Assembly (NCBI GenBank): GCA_023444055.1
Contig: JAEZRV010000095.1
Location: 1 to 64,000, forward strand
DNA length: 64,000 nt
Direction of reading: 5' to 3'
Source of the DNA: Bacillota bacterium
Lineage (GTDB): Bacteria; Bacillota; Clostridia; Acetivibrionales; DSM-1351
Below the pieces are notes generated by a model. It was not told the DNA's origin. It was given only the letters and a program-made list of their open reading frames with translations, and did no database searches. Below, piece after piece: positions 35,502-44,528 of this stretch (positions are counted from its first letter, which is position 1; each line of letters begins with the position of its first letter). A program made the translations under genes and the position numbers.

Positions 35502-35618
35502 GTGGGAATTAACAGGATTATTCGAGATGACTTAAAGAAGTACTTGGAAGGGAAAATAACAGCTGAGCAATGTGCGAAGTCTATAGATAATAGATGCATT
35601 ATATATCTGAACGAATAA
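35502..35618 (+). pseudogene. C-terminal remnant of a solute-binding gene
   Basis: The frame encodes about 38 residues: RIIRDDLKKYLEGKITAEQ, CAKSIDNRC and IIYLNE. These match the last 34 residues of SBP4 (QIIEAELPEFINGSRTAEQ and on). All upstream domains are missing. A deletion has joined the operator region to the gene tail. Confidence 0.85.
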
Positions 35619-35737
35619 ATAAATGGGGAATCCAATTGATATATTATTGTACAATATGATGTAAAAGTTGTATGATTATTGTTAATTTATTAAATAATTA
35701 AAGCAATAAATCATATTAGTGCATTTCAGGAGGGGTT

Positions 35738-37111
35738 ATGAGACACAAGCTATTTTTAACGGCAATTAGTATAATACTCATCATTAGCTTAAATGCTTGT
35801 TCATTTCAAAATGTCAAGGAAGGACAAAAAGGAGAGGACTCTTCATCAGGACTCACTGTACTTAGCTGGTCAAAAAGCAAAATAGATGATGTGATTAATC
35901 AATTCAGTACTTTGCACCCTGAAATTAAATTACAAGATAAAAGGTATTTTGATAATGATGAGGGTGGGGTAAAGGAAAAGGCAATTACAGAGATTATGGC
36001 TGGAGGAGGTCCTGACATACTAGTTTTTAGAGTTAAAGAGTTCCCGAATTTACATAAAATACTTGAAAATGATACCTTGTATGACTTAAATAAGCTAATA
36101 GAAAAGAGTAAATCCTTTAAAATTGAAGAATATAATAAGACTGTTATGGACAGTGGTGTATTTAATGGTGAACGTAATCTTATTCCACTTTACTCAAACT
36201 TGCCAGTAATGATTACAACTAAATCATTTCTTTCAGATCAGGGCTTTAATATTACAAATAGAGGAATTACATGGACAGAATTAGCTCAAATGGCAAAGAA
36301 ATTTGCAAGTAATAACGACAATAAAGGTAAGTATATGTTCAGCAATGACTTCAGTTTTGAAAGCCTCATTCAATGTAGCTATATGAAATATATAGATTAC
36401 GGCAAGAGAAAATCTAGTTTTGATTCCGAAGATTTTATTTCACTTTTAAACATGTGCAAAGCAATCCAACCTGCTGTCTGCCCAACTCAACTAGTGGATA
36501 AAGATAATTCAATTAAACAATTTGTAAAAGGAGTAGTCGGGTTTGTAAGGGACGATAACACGATGGAATTAAGCAATTTATTTAGCTATAACTCAGTTTG
36601 CAAGCAATACTTGGGAGAAGAAATGTATCTGATACCTTTTCCTTCTGACCAAAAAAGTGCAGAGATAATTGGCAATGTAAGAGTTATGGTAGGTATAAAT
36701 GCAAATTGTAAAGGACCGCAAGAAGCTTTTGAATTTATTGAACTACTATTAAAAAAGGAGAATCAGACTCCTTATATAAATATGCTTAAAAATTATGTCA
36801 AGGGCTCACCAGTCAATAATGAAGCATGGAATGAAGAATTGAAATATTACATGGGTTCAGGGCTAGGATTAGAGAAGCATTCATTTGGTGATGAAACAGG
36901 ATTTATAGAGTTTACACCATCACCACTTAGCTCAAATATGGGGACGGAAATAAATCAACTATATAAAGGTATAACTAGAGTAGAATTCTGTGATTTCAGG
37001 GTTTTAACTATTTTAATAGAAGAGACTAAAGCCTTTTTATCGGGTAAAGCATCAGCTGAAAAAACAGCTAAAAATATAAATCAAAAGGTAATGCTGTACC
37101 TTAATGAATAA
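35738..37111 (+). CDS. Extracellular solute-binding lipoprotein, SBP5
   Basis: 457 residues; SD AGGAGGGG six bases upstream. Lipobox LNAC with Cys21. Shared blocks: AGGGPDILVF, LYDLNKLIEKS, NLIPLYSNL, ITWTELAQMAKKF, CKGPQEAFEFIELLL and the C-terminal SAEKTAKNINQ...LYLNE. One of the more divergent members. Ligand unknown. Confidence 0.86.
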   Translation: MRHKLFLTAISIILIISLNACSFQNVKEGQKGEDSSSGLTVLSWSKSKIDDVINQFSTLHPEIKLQDKRYFDNDEGGVKEKAITEIMAGGGPDILVFRVKEFPNLHKILENDTLYDLNKLIEKSKSFKIEEYNKTVMDSGVFNGERNLIPLYSNLPVMITTKSFLSDQGFNITNRGITWTELAQMAKKFASNNDNKGKYMFSNDFSFESLIQCSYMKYIDYGKRKSSFDSEDFISLLNMCKAIQPAVCPTQLVDKDNSIKQFVKGVVGFVRDDNTMELSNLFSYNSVCKQYLGEEMYLIPFPSDQKSAEIIGNVRVMVGINANCKGPQEAFEFIELLLKKENQTPYINMLKNYVKGSPVNNEAWNEELKYYMGSGLGLEKHSFGDETGFIEFTPSPLSSNMGTEINQLYKGITRVEFCDFRVLTILIEETKAFLSGKASAEKTAKNINQKVMLYLNE

Positions 37112-37176
37112 CAAAATTTGGTTCTGTAATGAAGTGTAATTTATTGTGAATTAATGCATCAAATGAAAGGAAGTAT

Positions 37177-37199
37177 TTTATGAACATCATGTAAATAAA
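37177..37199 (+). promoter_or_regulatory. 23-bp palindromic operator-like site, copy D
   Basis: TTTATGAACAT-c-ATGTAAATAAA, followed by TGATAAACAATATCTTAATT and then GAGTATAATTTACAG (TATAAT at about 37246-37251), a probable -10. About 100 bp before SBP6. Confidence 0.68.
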
Positions 37200-37299
37200 T
37201 GATAAACAATATCTTAATTCTAATGAGGAAAGAGAAAATTAGAGTATAATTTACAGTATATACAATAAAATGAAAATACAGACATGTGGGGGCTTTAGC

Positions 37300-39921
37300 A
37301 TGAGAATATTGAAAAGAATATTAGCCTTAATTGTAATATCAGGTTTATTACTGAATACAGCTTGCTTCAACAATGAAAACGAAAATAAGTCGTCAAAGCT
37401 AGTAATCAATGTAATGGAATATGATAGTTACGTGAGAAATGCCATTAAAACATTCAATTCTGATCATACAGATTGCAAAATAGAAGAAAAGCTATATTAC
37501 AATGACCAATACGAAAAATATTCAGAAGATATCCAAGATGGTCTTTTATCAAATGATGGTGCAGACATTATAGTAACATCTCCTGTTAGAATTCCAATAC
37601 TTTCAAAATACATAGATAAAGGTTCCTTCAGTGAACTAGATGATTTATACAATGATGATAAGAGCATAAATAAAGATGATTATTATAGTGAGGTTATGAA
37701 TTATGGTATTTATAAGGGAAAGAGATATCTTATTCCTCTTAGCTATAATATAGATGCATTTTTTACAACTGAAAGTATTCTTGAGGCAAATGGAATAGAC
37801 AATTTGGGCAAGGATATTAGCTGGGAAGATATTTATAAATTATCAGAAGGTTATCAAAAGAATAAGGATGCAAAAAGTTACTTATTGCCGTATTTGAGCT
37901 TTAGTTCTATATTAAAAGGTCTAGACACTAATGCCATTGATATAGAGAACAAAACCTCACAGCTTGCTTCAGCTAACGCAAAAAAAGCATTGAAATTGTA
38001 TAAAACAATATATAAGTCAGTTATGCCAGCTAGTGAGCTAAATGAAAAAGCAAGCAATGGCGACATGTCAGCTCTTCTAAATAATGGTGATATTCTTTTT
38101 AGTAATGCTGCTATTTCAGGACCTCAAATGCTCTGGCACAACTATTCCTCTTTTACTTCTGAGGTTCAGCCCGTGGTATATGCTGTGAAGAATTCTAATA
38201 ATAAAGTACATTCTAATATAGATTTATTTGCTGCAATAAGTTCAAAATGCACTAACAAAGAAGCGGCATATGAGTTTATTAGCATGCTGCTGTCAAAGGA
38301 TAGTCAGGCTAAAATGGAATTGTACGGAATTCCTGTATGCAAAACTGCATATGCAGAGAAAAAAGATACATGTATTAAAGGAAAAAAAGACAATATGGGA
38401 AGTCAAGGAGGAAGAGGTGGTGGTTTAAAAACTGACGATTCCTTAAAAATGTTATTGACTCAAATAGATAAAATTATTGCTGAGCTTGATGTATGCAAAT
38501 TAGAAGATTTCCAAATCAACAACACAATAGATGGAAAAGTAACAGAGTCTATTTCAAAAAATGAAACAGATGAAAACATTTTAAAGCTATTACAACAAGA
38601 AGTAGAAAAATATTTCAAAGATAGCTTAAAACCGCTTGATTCTAAAAAAGATAATTCTAAAGCAGCTAGTACCAGTAAAAAGACAAAGTTAAGTATATTC
38701 TATATGGATTATAATCGAGGCATACAAAATGCACTTAGGAAAAGCAGGGATTTATATCCTGAAATTGAATTTGACGAGACTGTATTCGAAGCTACAAAGT
38801 TTGAGGAGATGGATACTAAGCTGAGCACCGAGCTAATGGCTGGTGAAGGACCAGACATAATTATATTTGATAATAGTACATTTAGTTCACTATATAAGGT
38901 AGCAAATAGCGGCATTTTCGCTGATCTTAACCCGTTTTTAGCTAGAGATAATGAATTAAAAAAAAGTGATTATAATGATAAATTTTTTGATTGTGGTGTT
39001 TACGATAACAAAAGATTATTTATACCTTTAGAATACGCAATACCACTATTAAGAACAACTGACGCAACATTAAAAGAAAATAATATCAATATTAACAAAG
39101 AAGGTATCACACTTGAGGGCTTGAGTGATTTAGCAAAAAGCTTTAATCAAAGCAAACATAAAAGCAAAAACCTACTTTATTGCAATTTTGGGTTTTCGAT
39201 TATGATGGATGCAAGTGGGTTTGAATTTGTTGACTATAAAAATAAGAAAACTAACTTTAGTACCAAAGAATTTATCAAGCTTCTTAAAGAGTATAAAGAC
39301 ATATACCCTTCGATAGCTACATATGATGCTTGCATCAAATATAAATCTTACATTGATATGACCAATGAGAGTCAAATAGTTTTCGGAGTTGATTATCCCT
39401 GTAATGAATGCCCTAAGGGATTGTGGTCTTTAAATTCATGGTATAAGGCAGTTGTTGGACATGAAATGCAAATAATCCCTTTAGTGAATAACGGAACAGG
39501 GTATGCAAGAATTGGAGATTGTGTGGCTATAAATTCTAACTGCAAGAATAAAGAGGATGCATTTAAAATATTAAAAATCATGTTATCAAAGGATTTGCAA
39601 AAAGATATAGATAGTTTTGGAAATGATAATATCAGAACATCTGTACCTATTAATAAGCAAGCCTTTACAGAAGACATGGAATTTTTCATGGAAAACACAG
39701 ATCATGGGTTTAGTGGCGAGTTTCCACCAGTACCACTACCTAAGAAGATTGCTGATAAGATGACAATGATTGTTGAAAAAGTACAGCCTACTCAATTAAT
39801 TGACAAAGGTATTAAAAAAATAATCAACGAGTCAGTAGAAAATTATATAAAAGGCAATGCCTCCGCTGAGCAGACTGCTAAAGCAATAGATGAGAAGGCA
39901 ACGCTGTTTTTGAATGAATAG
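37300..39921 (+). CDS. Two-module fused solute-binding lipoprotein, SBP6
   Basis: 873 residues from ATG 37300 (SD GGGGGC eight bases upstream). One signal peptide with lipobox LNTAC, then two complete family 1 modules: about 25-440 and about 460-873. The second starts at TKLSIFYMDYNRGIQNAL with no signal of its own and has AGEGPDIIIF, FADLNPFLARD, RLFIPLEYA. Only the second keeps the exact ...TAKAIDEKATLFLNE end; the first ends with a diverged form before a Lys/Ser linker. Module 1 carries a Gly-rich loop (GSQGGRGGG). A fusion of two neighbouring genes is the simplest origin. Confidence 0.88.
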   Translation: MRILKRILALIVISGLLLNTACFNNENENKSSKLVINVMEYDSYVRNAIKTFNSDHTDCKIEEKLYYNDQYEKYSEDIQDGLLSNDGADIIVTSPVRIPILSKYIDKGSFSELDDLYNDDKSINKDDYYSEVMNYGIYKGKRYLIPLSYNIDAFFTTESILEANGIDNLGKDISWEDIYKLSEGYQKNKDAKSYLLPYLSFSSILKGLDTNAIDIENKTSQLASANAKKALKLYKTIYKSVMPASELNEKASNGDMSALLNNGDILFSNAAISGPQMLWHNYSSFTSEVQPVVYAVKNSNNKVHSNIDLFAAISSKCTNKEAAYEFISMLLSKDSQAKMELYGIPVCKTAYAEKKDTCIKGKKDNMGSQGGRGGGLKTDDSLKMLLTQIDKIIAELDVCKLEDFQINNTIDGKVTESISKNETDENILKLLQQEVEKYFKDSLKPLDSKKDNSKAASTSKKTKLSIFYMDYNRGIQNALRKSRDLYPEIEFDETVFEATKFEEMDTKLSTELMAGEGPDIIIFDNSTFSSLYKVANSGIFADLNPFLARDNELKKSDYNDKFFDCGVYDNKRLFIPLEYAIPLLRTTDATLKENNININKEGITLEGLSDLAKSFNQSKHKSKNLLYCNFGFSIMMDASGFEFVDYKNKKTNFSTKEFIKLLKEYKDIYPSIATYDACIKYKSYIDMTNESQIVFGVDYPCNECPKGLWSLNSWYKAVVGHEMQIIPLVNNGTGYARIGDCVAINSNCKNKEDAFKILKIMLSKDLQKDIDSFGNDNIRTSVPINKQAFTEDMEFFMENTDHGFSGEFPPVPLPKKIADKMTMIVEKVQPTQLIDKGIKKIINESVENYIKGNASAEQTAKAIDEKATLFLNE

Positions 39922-39951
39922 AAAGCTAGTGATGATATTATAGCTAAATGA

Positions 39952-39999
39952 ATAGCCAAGCCGCTTAATCTTTCCTTGAAAATGATGCGGTTTGGCTAT
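39952..39999 (+). terminator. Terminator of the solute-binding gene array
   Basis: ATAGCCAAGCCGC (39952-39964) pairs with GCGGTTTGGCTAT (39987-39999), a 13-bp stem with one G-T pair; a weak T-rich tail (ATATCTTT) follows. Confidence 0.75.
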
Positions 40000-40103
40000 A
40001 TATCTTTAATACTAAATAGGTTAATTTGATGGAATTCATCAATTGCTTATACAATAATCAAAAAAGTTTATTTATGAAAATATTAGAGAGGAGATAAAGT
40101 ATT

Positions 40104-40820
40104 TTGTATCATATTGCCGTATGTGATGATGAACTAGCAATTTGTTCTCAAATTGAGCAAATAATTATTAATAATAATAAATTATTATCAAATAAAGTAG
40201 AAGTAGATGTATTTTATACTGGAGAAGATTTATATAAGTATCTTTTTTCTGGAGTTAATTACGATATGATCTTTTTAGATATTGAGCTAAAGCTTTTAAA
40301 TGGGGTAGCTTTAGGTGAAAAAATTCGTAACGAATTAAATAACGAAAATGTACAGATTGTGTTTATTTCAGGAAAACAAGGTTATGCTATGGAACTATTT
40401 GAAATTAGACCATTAAATTTTTTAGTAAAACCTCTCGATGCGGAAAAAATAATCCAAGTAGTTGAAAAAGGAATAAAGTTACTAAAAAAATCTAATCAAT
40501 ATTTTACATATAAACAGGGTCAAAGTACAAAAAAGATACTGCTGCAAGATATTTCGTACTTTGAAAGCATTGACAGACAGGTAAAAATGATTACTGTAGA
40601 GGAAGAAATAATCTTTTATGGGTCTTTATCAGAGATTTTTCTACAGTTAGAAAAATACCACTTCTTTTATATACACAAATCATTTCTGGTCAATTTTAAT
40701 CATGTTATTGAGTATAATTATGAAAATTTGGTTATGTCAAATAAAACAGTTTTACAGATAAGCCAGTCAAGGCGAAAAAGTGTAAGGGCGATACAAATAA
40801 AACTTGAAAAGGAAGCATAA
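40104..40820 (+). CDS. LytTR-family response regulator (AgrA/ComE type)
   Basis: 238 residues from a TTG start (GAGAGGAG about 10 bases upstream). Receiver domain (about 2-120) with CDDE, phospho-acceptor Asp in MIFLDIELK and Lys in FLVKPL; LytTR DNA-binding domain (about 130-235: ILLQDISYFESIDRQVKM, FYIHKSFLVNF). Typical partner of peptide-sensing kinases that control bacteriocin genes. The kinase gene begins 4 bp downstream. Confidence 0.92.
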   Translation: MYHIAVCDDELAICSQIEQIIINNNKLLSNKVEVDVFYTGEDLYKYLFSGVNYDMIFLDIELKLLNGVALGEKIRNELNNENVQIVFISGKQGYAMELFEIRPLNFLVKPLDAEKIIQVVEKGIKLLKKSNQYFTYKQGQSTKKILLQDISYFESIDRQVKMITVEEEIIFYGSLSEIFLQLEKYHFFYIHKSFLVNFNHVIEYNYENLVMSNKTVLQISQSRRKSVRAIQIKLEKEA

Positions 40821-40824
40821 TAAA

Positions 40825-42102
40825 ATGGAAATAACAAGTTCTGAGGTATATTGTCTTCTAGTATCTATATTTGATACTTATATTATTTATAGATTTATGG
40901 GAATATTTTTTGACAGAACAGATGTTAACAAAAGAACAGAAATAATATCATATATAGGTTACTATTTCATAATATCAGCGATTTTCTTATTTATAAATAT
41001 TCCTATTTTATTGCTTATATGCAATATTATAGTATACTTGGGATTAACATATAATTATCAAGCATCTTTTAAGAAACGGATATTAGTAGTATTATTCATA
41101 TATTTTATAATGTTTTGTATTGAATCAATAATAGCCGCTACTATGTTAGCAGGTAATTTACCTTCAATATTTGATATAAATAATATTTATTCTTTTTGGG
41201 GAATAACTATTTCAAGATTATTCATTTATGTGGCAGTTCTAATAATAAATTATTTTTGTAGTATAAAGAAAGAAATAATAATACCAATTAGATATTGGTT
41301 TCAAATATTTCTAATTCCATTAGCATCATTCTGTGCTTTTTTACTTTTATTGCAATCATATTTAAAACTATGGCAGATGCTGACATGCTTGATTATGTTA
41401 CTGATTATTAATTTTTCAGCAATTCGTTTATATGATGTAATTATGGGTGCATTTGAGGATAGACATATGCAAATGCTGTTATCTCAGCAGAATGAATATT
41501 ATAATAACCAATTTGAAATTATGAAGAATTCCTTAAAAGTTAGAAATGCTGAAAAACATGATATGAAAAATCATTTATGTGCAATTGAAACCTTAATAAA
41601 TATGAATGAATATGGTAAAGCAGTAGAACACATTTCTACAATGATGGATTTGTGTTCGGCGACCAGAGAACATTCGGTATCGGGGAATATAGATATTGAC
41701 AGTATTCTTAATTATAAAATTCAAGAAGCTGAACAGATGGGGATTACGGTTAATCTAGAGATAAGTGTGCCTGGAAATCTTAACATTACCTCATTTGATA
41801 TGGCAATTATATTAGGGAATATATTAGACAATGCAATTAATGCTACAAAAAAATTGGAACATAATAAAAAGATAGATTTGAGTATTAAATACAACAAAGG
41901 TAGAATTATTATAAAAATCAGTAATCCGTTTGATGGTGAAGTTCTTTATCATAATGGTAAAATAGTAACTTCAAGTAATGACAAAGATAATCACGGGATT
42001 GGATTAATTAATGTAAGAAAAATTCTGGAAAAGTATAATGGAGATATGGAGATAGAGCACTTGGATAATACTTTTTCGGTTATATTGTTAATGTTTGTAT
42101 AA
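40825..42102 (+). CDS. AgrC/ComD-like sensor histidine kinase (GHKL)
   Basis: 425 residues from ATG 40825 with AAAGGAAG about nine bases upstream. Six or so membrane helices (about 8-205), SpoB-type dimerisation helix with the phospho-acceptor in AEKHDMKNHLCAIETL, and GHKL ATPase with the N box (ILGNILDNAINATKK) and NHGIGLINVRKIL. It should sense a secreted peptide and phosphorylate the LytTR regulator. The peptide could be the mature product of 44236-44406 or an unseen signal; no agrB/agrD pair is adjacent here. Confidence 0.92.
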   Translation: MEITSSEVYCLLVSIFDTYIIYRFMGIFFDRTDVNKRTEIISYIGYYFIISAIFLFINIPILLLICNIIVYLGLTYNYQASFKKRILVVLFIYFIMFCIESIIAATMLAGNLPSIFDINNIYSFWGITISRLFIYVAVLIINYFCSIKKEIIIPIRYWFQIFLIPLASFCAFLLLLQSYLKLWQMLTCLIMLLIINFSAIRLYDVIMGAFEDRHMQMLLSQQNEYYNNQFEIMKNSLKVRNAEKHDMKNHLCAIETLINMNEYGKAVEHISTMMDLCSATREHSVSGNIDIDSILNYKIQEAEQMGITVNLEISVPGNLNITSFDMAIILGNILDNAINATKKLEHNKKIDLSIKYNKGRIIIKISNPFDGEVLYHNGKIVTSSNDKDNHGIGLINVRKILEKYNGDMEIEHLDNTFSVILLMFV

Positions 42103-42353
42103 GATGGAGTAATTGCTTTTCGCAAATCATAATCGTTTTCATTCTTTGTAAAAATATTATAAAGTTAATAGAAAAATACATAACTTTTAATTCTAGAAAA
42201 AACATGAAACCTTAGTTTACTACAAAAATATATATAAGTTACTGCAATGAATAACATAATTTGAAAACAAAGTGATAGTATATTTTTGCGGTAAAAAAAT
42301 AGAATAAAGGAATATATGTTTGTAATGGTATTTTTCCTGGGGGTATATTGAGA

Positions 42354-44102
42354 ATGGTTACTGAAGAAAACCGAGCTATTCTAAAAAGACTTTTTAAACT
42401 TCTAAAGCCTTATTTCAAAAAAATAAGTATAATATTTGTCTGTATTATTGCTTCTGCTGGTATTAATATGCTGTTTCCTTTGCTAAGTAAACAGATTATG
42501 GATAATGGACTACTTACTAAGAATTTTGGTATTGTAGTTAAATTCTCATTACTTACTTTAGCAATTGTTTTAATTGAACAGGCAATTGGTTTAGTTGAGA
42601 CAAAGTATTTTTCATATGTAAACGCTATGTTTCAGTATTCCCTTCAAAAGATGGCATTTAAGCATCTTCAAAGACTCAGGCTCCAATACTTTAACAATAC
42701 AAATTTCTCTGAAATAATGAGTAATATCGGAATGGATGCTAGTAACATATCAAGAGTATGTGATAAGGGAACCTTCATTATAATATCACAAATATTCAGA
42801 ATTATTGGAGGACTGATTGGACTTCTGATAATTGACTGGAAGCTGACCTTGGTTGTATTATTTGTCGCTCCTATAAGATATTTTACAGTCAAGATATTGG
42901 CAAAAAAACGAAAAGCAATGATAAATAAATTTATGGAATATAATAGTAATTTTGCATCGTGGTATGGTGATGCTATTAGTGGAATAAAAGAAATCAAGCT
43001 TTGGGGAATCGATAGGATAAAAACAGGTGAGTTCATAAGAAAACAAAGAAATATCGTAAAAATGAATATAAAAATGGCATTTTTAGATAAAATCAATGAA
43101 TGTTCAGAGATAGTATTGTTCCAAGTGATTAACTGTGCTTTGTATTTGCTGGGAGCCTACATAGCATTTGGAAATGGACTAACAATTGGGGGCGTATTTG
43201 CTTTTCTAACATATAGTTCTTATGTTTTAGGTCCTATATCTGCAATATTAAATATTGGATACAACTTCTCAAATGTGGTTCCTTCTGCTAAACGATTCTT
43301 TGACTTTCTTGATATGGAAACAGAACTTCAAGCTGATAATAAAAACCTTGTAAGATTAGCTGGTACCGAGGTGCACGGAAACATCAAATTCCAAGAGGTA
43401 AGCTTCTCTTATAAGAATGGTGAAAAAATTCTAAATAAGATCAATCTTAATATAAATTCAGGAGAAAAAATTGCTATTATCGGAGCAAACGGCTCAGGAA
43501 AGAGTACGTTAATTAACTTGTTATTAAGATTTTATAATCCGCAGGAAGGAAAAATATTAATTGATGGAATTAATATAAATAATATCAAGCTAAGAGATTA
43601 CAGAAGCATAATATCTGTAGTAAGTCAGGATTTATACCTTTTTAATACAACTATTGAAAACAATATATCCACTGGTTCAAAGTCGGATAATTCGGCAATT
43701 AGTAAGGCTGCCATTAAAAGCGGTGCATTTGATTTTATAAAGGAAATGCCCTTAAAGTATAAAAGTGAAGTGGGCAGAAACGGCTCAAAGCTATCTGGAG
43801 GACAACGACAGAAAATAGCAATGGCGAGGGCTTTTGCAAGAAAATCAAGGATTCTTATTCTTGATGAAGCTACGGCAAATTATGATGTGGAATCAGAAGC
43901 ATATGTGAATCAGATGCTGACTACCGATTTTGAAGACAGTACAGTTTTAGTGATAAGTCATAAGCCTGACATATTGAAAAAGGTGGATAAGATTTGGATG
44001 GTGGATGGTGGAAGCATTCAAGAATATAGTAGCTTTAATGATTTAAAGAGTAACAGCGAGGTTTACAAGGATATTTTAGTAGAGGAAAAGTGGGTTGGAT
44101 AA
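42354..44102 (+). CDS. ABC exporter, fused permease and ATPase
   Basis: 582 residues from ATG 42354 (SD CTGGGGGT); an in-frame TTG six bases earlier is too close to the SD. Six membrane helices (about 15-310) and an ATPase domain with Walker A GANGSGKST, signature LSGGQRQK, Walker B ILILDEAT and switch His in VISHKPD. No C39 peptidase domain at the N-terminus, so leader cleavage must be done elsewhere. Position directly before the Cys-rich precursor gene makes it the likely exporter of the modified peptide. Confidence 0.92.
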   Translation: MVTEENRAILKRLFKLLKPYFKKISIIFVCIIASAGINMLFPLLSKQIMDNGLLTKNFGIVVKFSLLTLAIVLIEQAIGLVETKYFSYVNAMFQYSLQKMAFKHLQRLRLQYFNNTNFSEIMSNIGMDASNISRVCDKGTFIIISQIFRIIGGLIGLLIIDWKLTLVVLFVAPIRYFTVKILAKKRKAMINKFMEYNSNFASWYGDAISGIKEIKLWGIDRIKTGEFIRKQRNIVKMNIKMAFLDKINECSEIVLFQVINCALYLLGAYIAFGNGLTIGGVFAFLTYSSYVLGPISAILNIGYNFSNVVPSAKRFFDFLDMETELQADNKNLVRLAGTEVHGNIKFQEVSFSYKNGEKILNKINLNINSGEKIAIIGANGSGKSTLINLLLRFYNPQEGKILIDGININNIKLRDYRSIISVVSQDLYLFNTTIENNISTGSKSDNSAISKAAIKSGAFDFIKEMPLKYKSEVGRNGSKLSGGQRQKIAMARAFARKSRILILDEATANYDVESEAYVNQMLTTDFEDSTVLVISHKPDILKKVDKIWMVDGGSIQEYSSFNDLKSNSEVYKDILVEEKWVG

Positions 44103-44235
44103 GTGCAATTAATACAGATGTCAAAAAGTTTTGTTCCTACATTCCATGGACTTTTATTTAGGATGCAAAATAAAAATAAGGGGTAAAAGAATTCGCGAGC
44201 TTTTATGCCAGAAAAAATGATTTGGAGGTGAAAAA

Positions 44236-44406
44236 ATGAAAAAACTAGGGAAAAAAATACATAGTGCGCAGGAAACGATAGAGGCATATAGAGGTGATTG
44301 TGCTAGCCATTGTATTACTTGCAATTGTGGCTATGTTAGTCAGGCATCTGCTAATCAGTATTATGCTTATTACAATCAGTTATACGGTAATGTTTTTTTA
44401 AGTTAA
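44236..44406 (+). CDS. Cys-rich RiPP precursor peptide (CLI_3235/Clo7bot type)
   Basis: 56 residues with SD GGAGGTG six bases upstream. Leader MKKLGKKIHSAQETIEAY resembles the MKKxGKK...T-EAY leaders of the clostridial CLI_3235 family as I recall it. The core then has four Cys in CASHCITCNC, followed by an Ala/Tyr/Asn/Gln-rich tail (SQASANQYYAYYNQLYGN). The downstream genes are the expected maturation set. I predict radical-SAM-installed thioether or similar links at the Cys. The peptide is followed at once by a hairpin that should partly stop transcription, so that precursor exceeds enzyme. Confidence 0.85.
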   Translation: MKKLGKKIHSAQETIEAYRGDCASHCITCNCGYVSQASANQYYAYYNQLYGNVFLS

Positions 44407-44435
44407 TTATTAACTATAATATTTCAGTAAATTAC

Positions 44436-44460
44436 AGCGGAATGATATATTCATTCCGCT
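44436..44460 (+). terminator. Terminator/attenuator between precursor and maturase
   Basis: AGCGGAATGA (44436-44445) pairs with TCATTCCGCT (44451-44460). The T tail is weak (AGTAATTTT), compatible with partial read-through to the maturase. Confidence 0.75.
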
Positions 44461-44528
44461 AGTAATTTTAGCTTGATATAGGTTTATATAACTAGACTGT
44501 AAACAGGACAAAGGAGAATGCAAATTTT

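Noticed and set aside
35502..35618. 38-codon frame as a functional small protein
   Set aside because: It is colinear with the C-terminus of the neighbouring binding proteins and lacks an SD, so it is a gene remnant.
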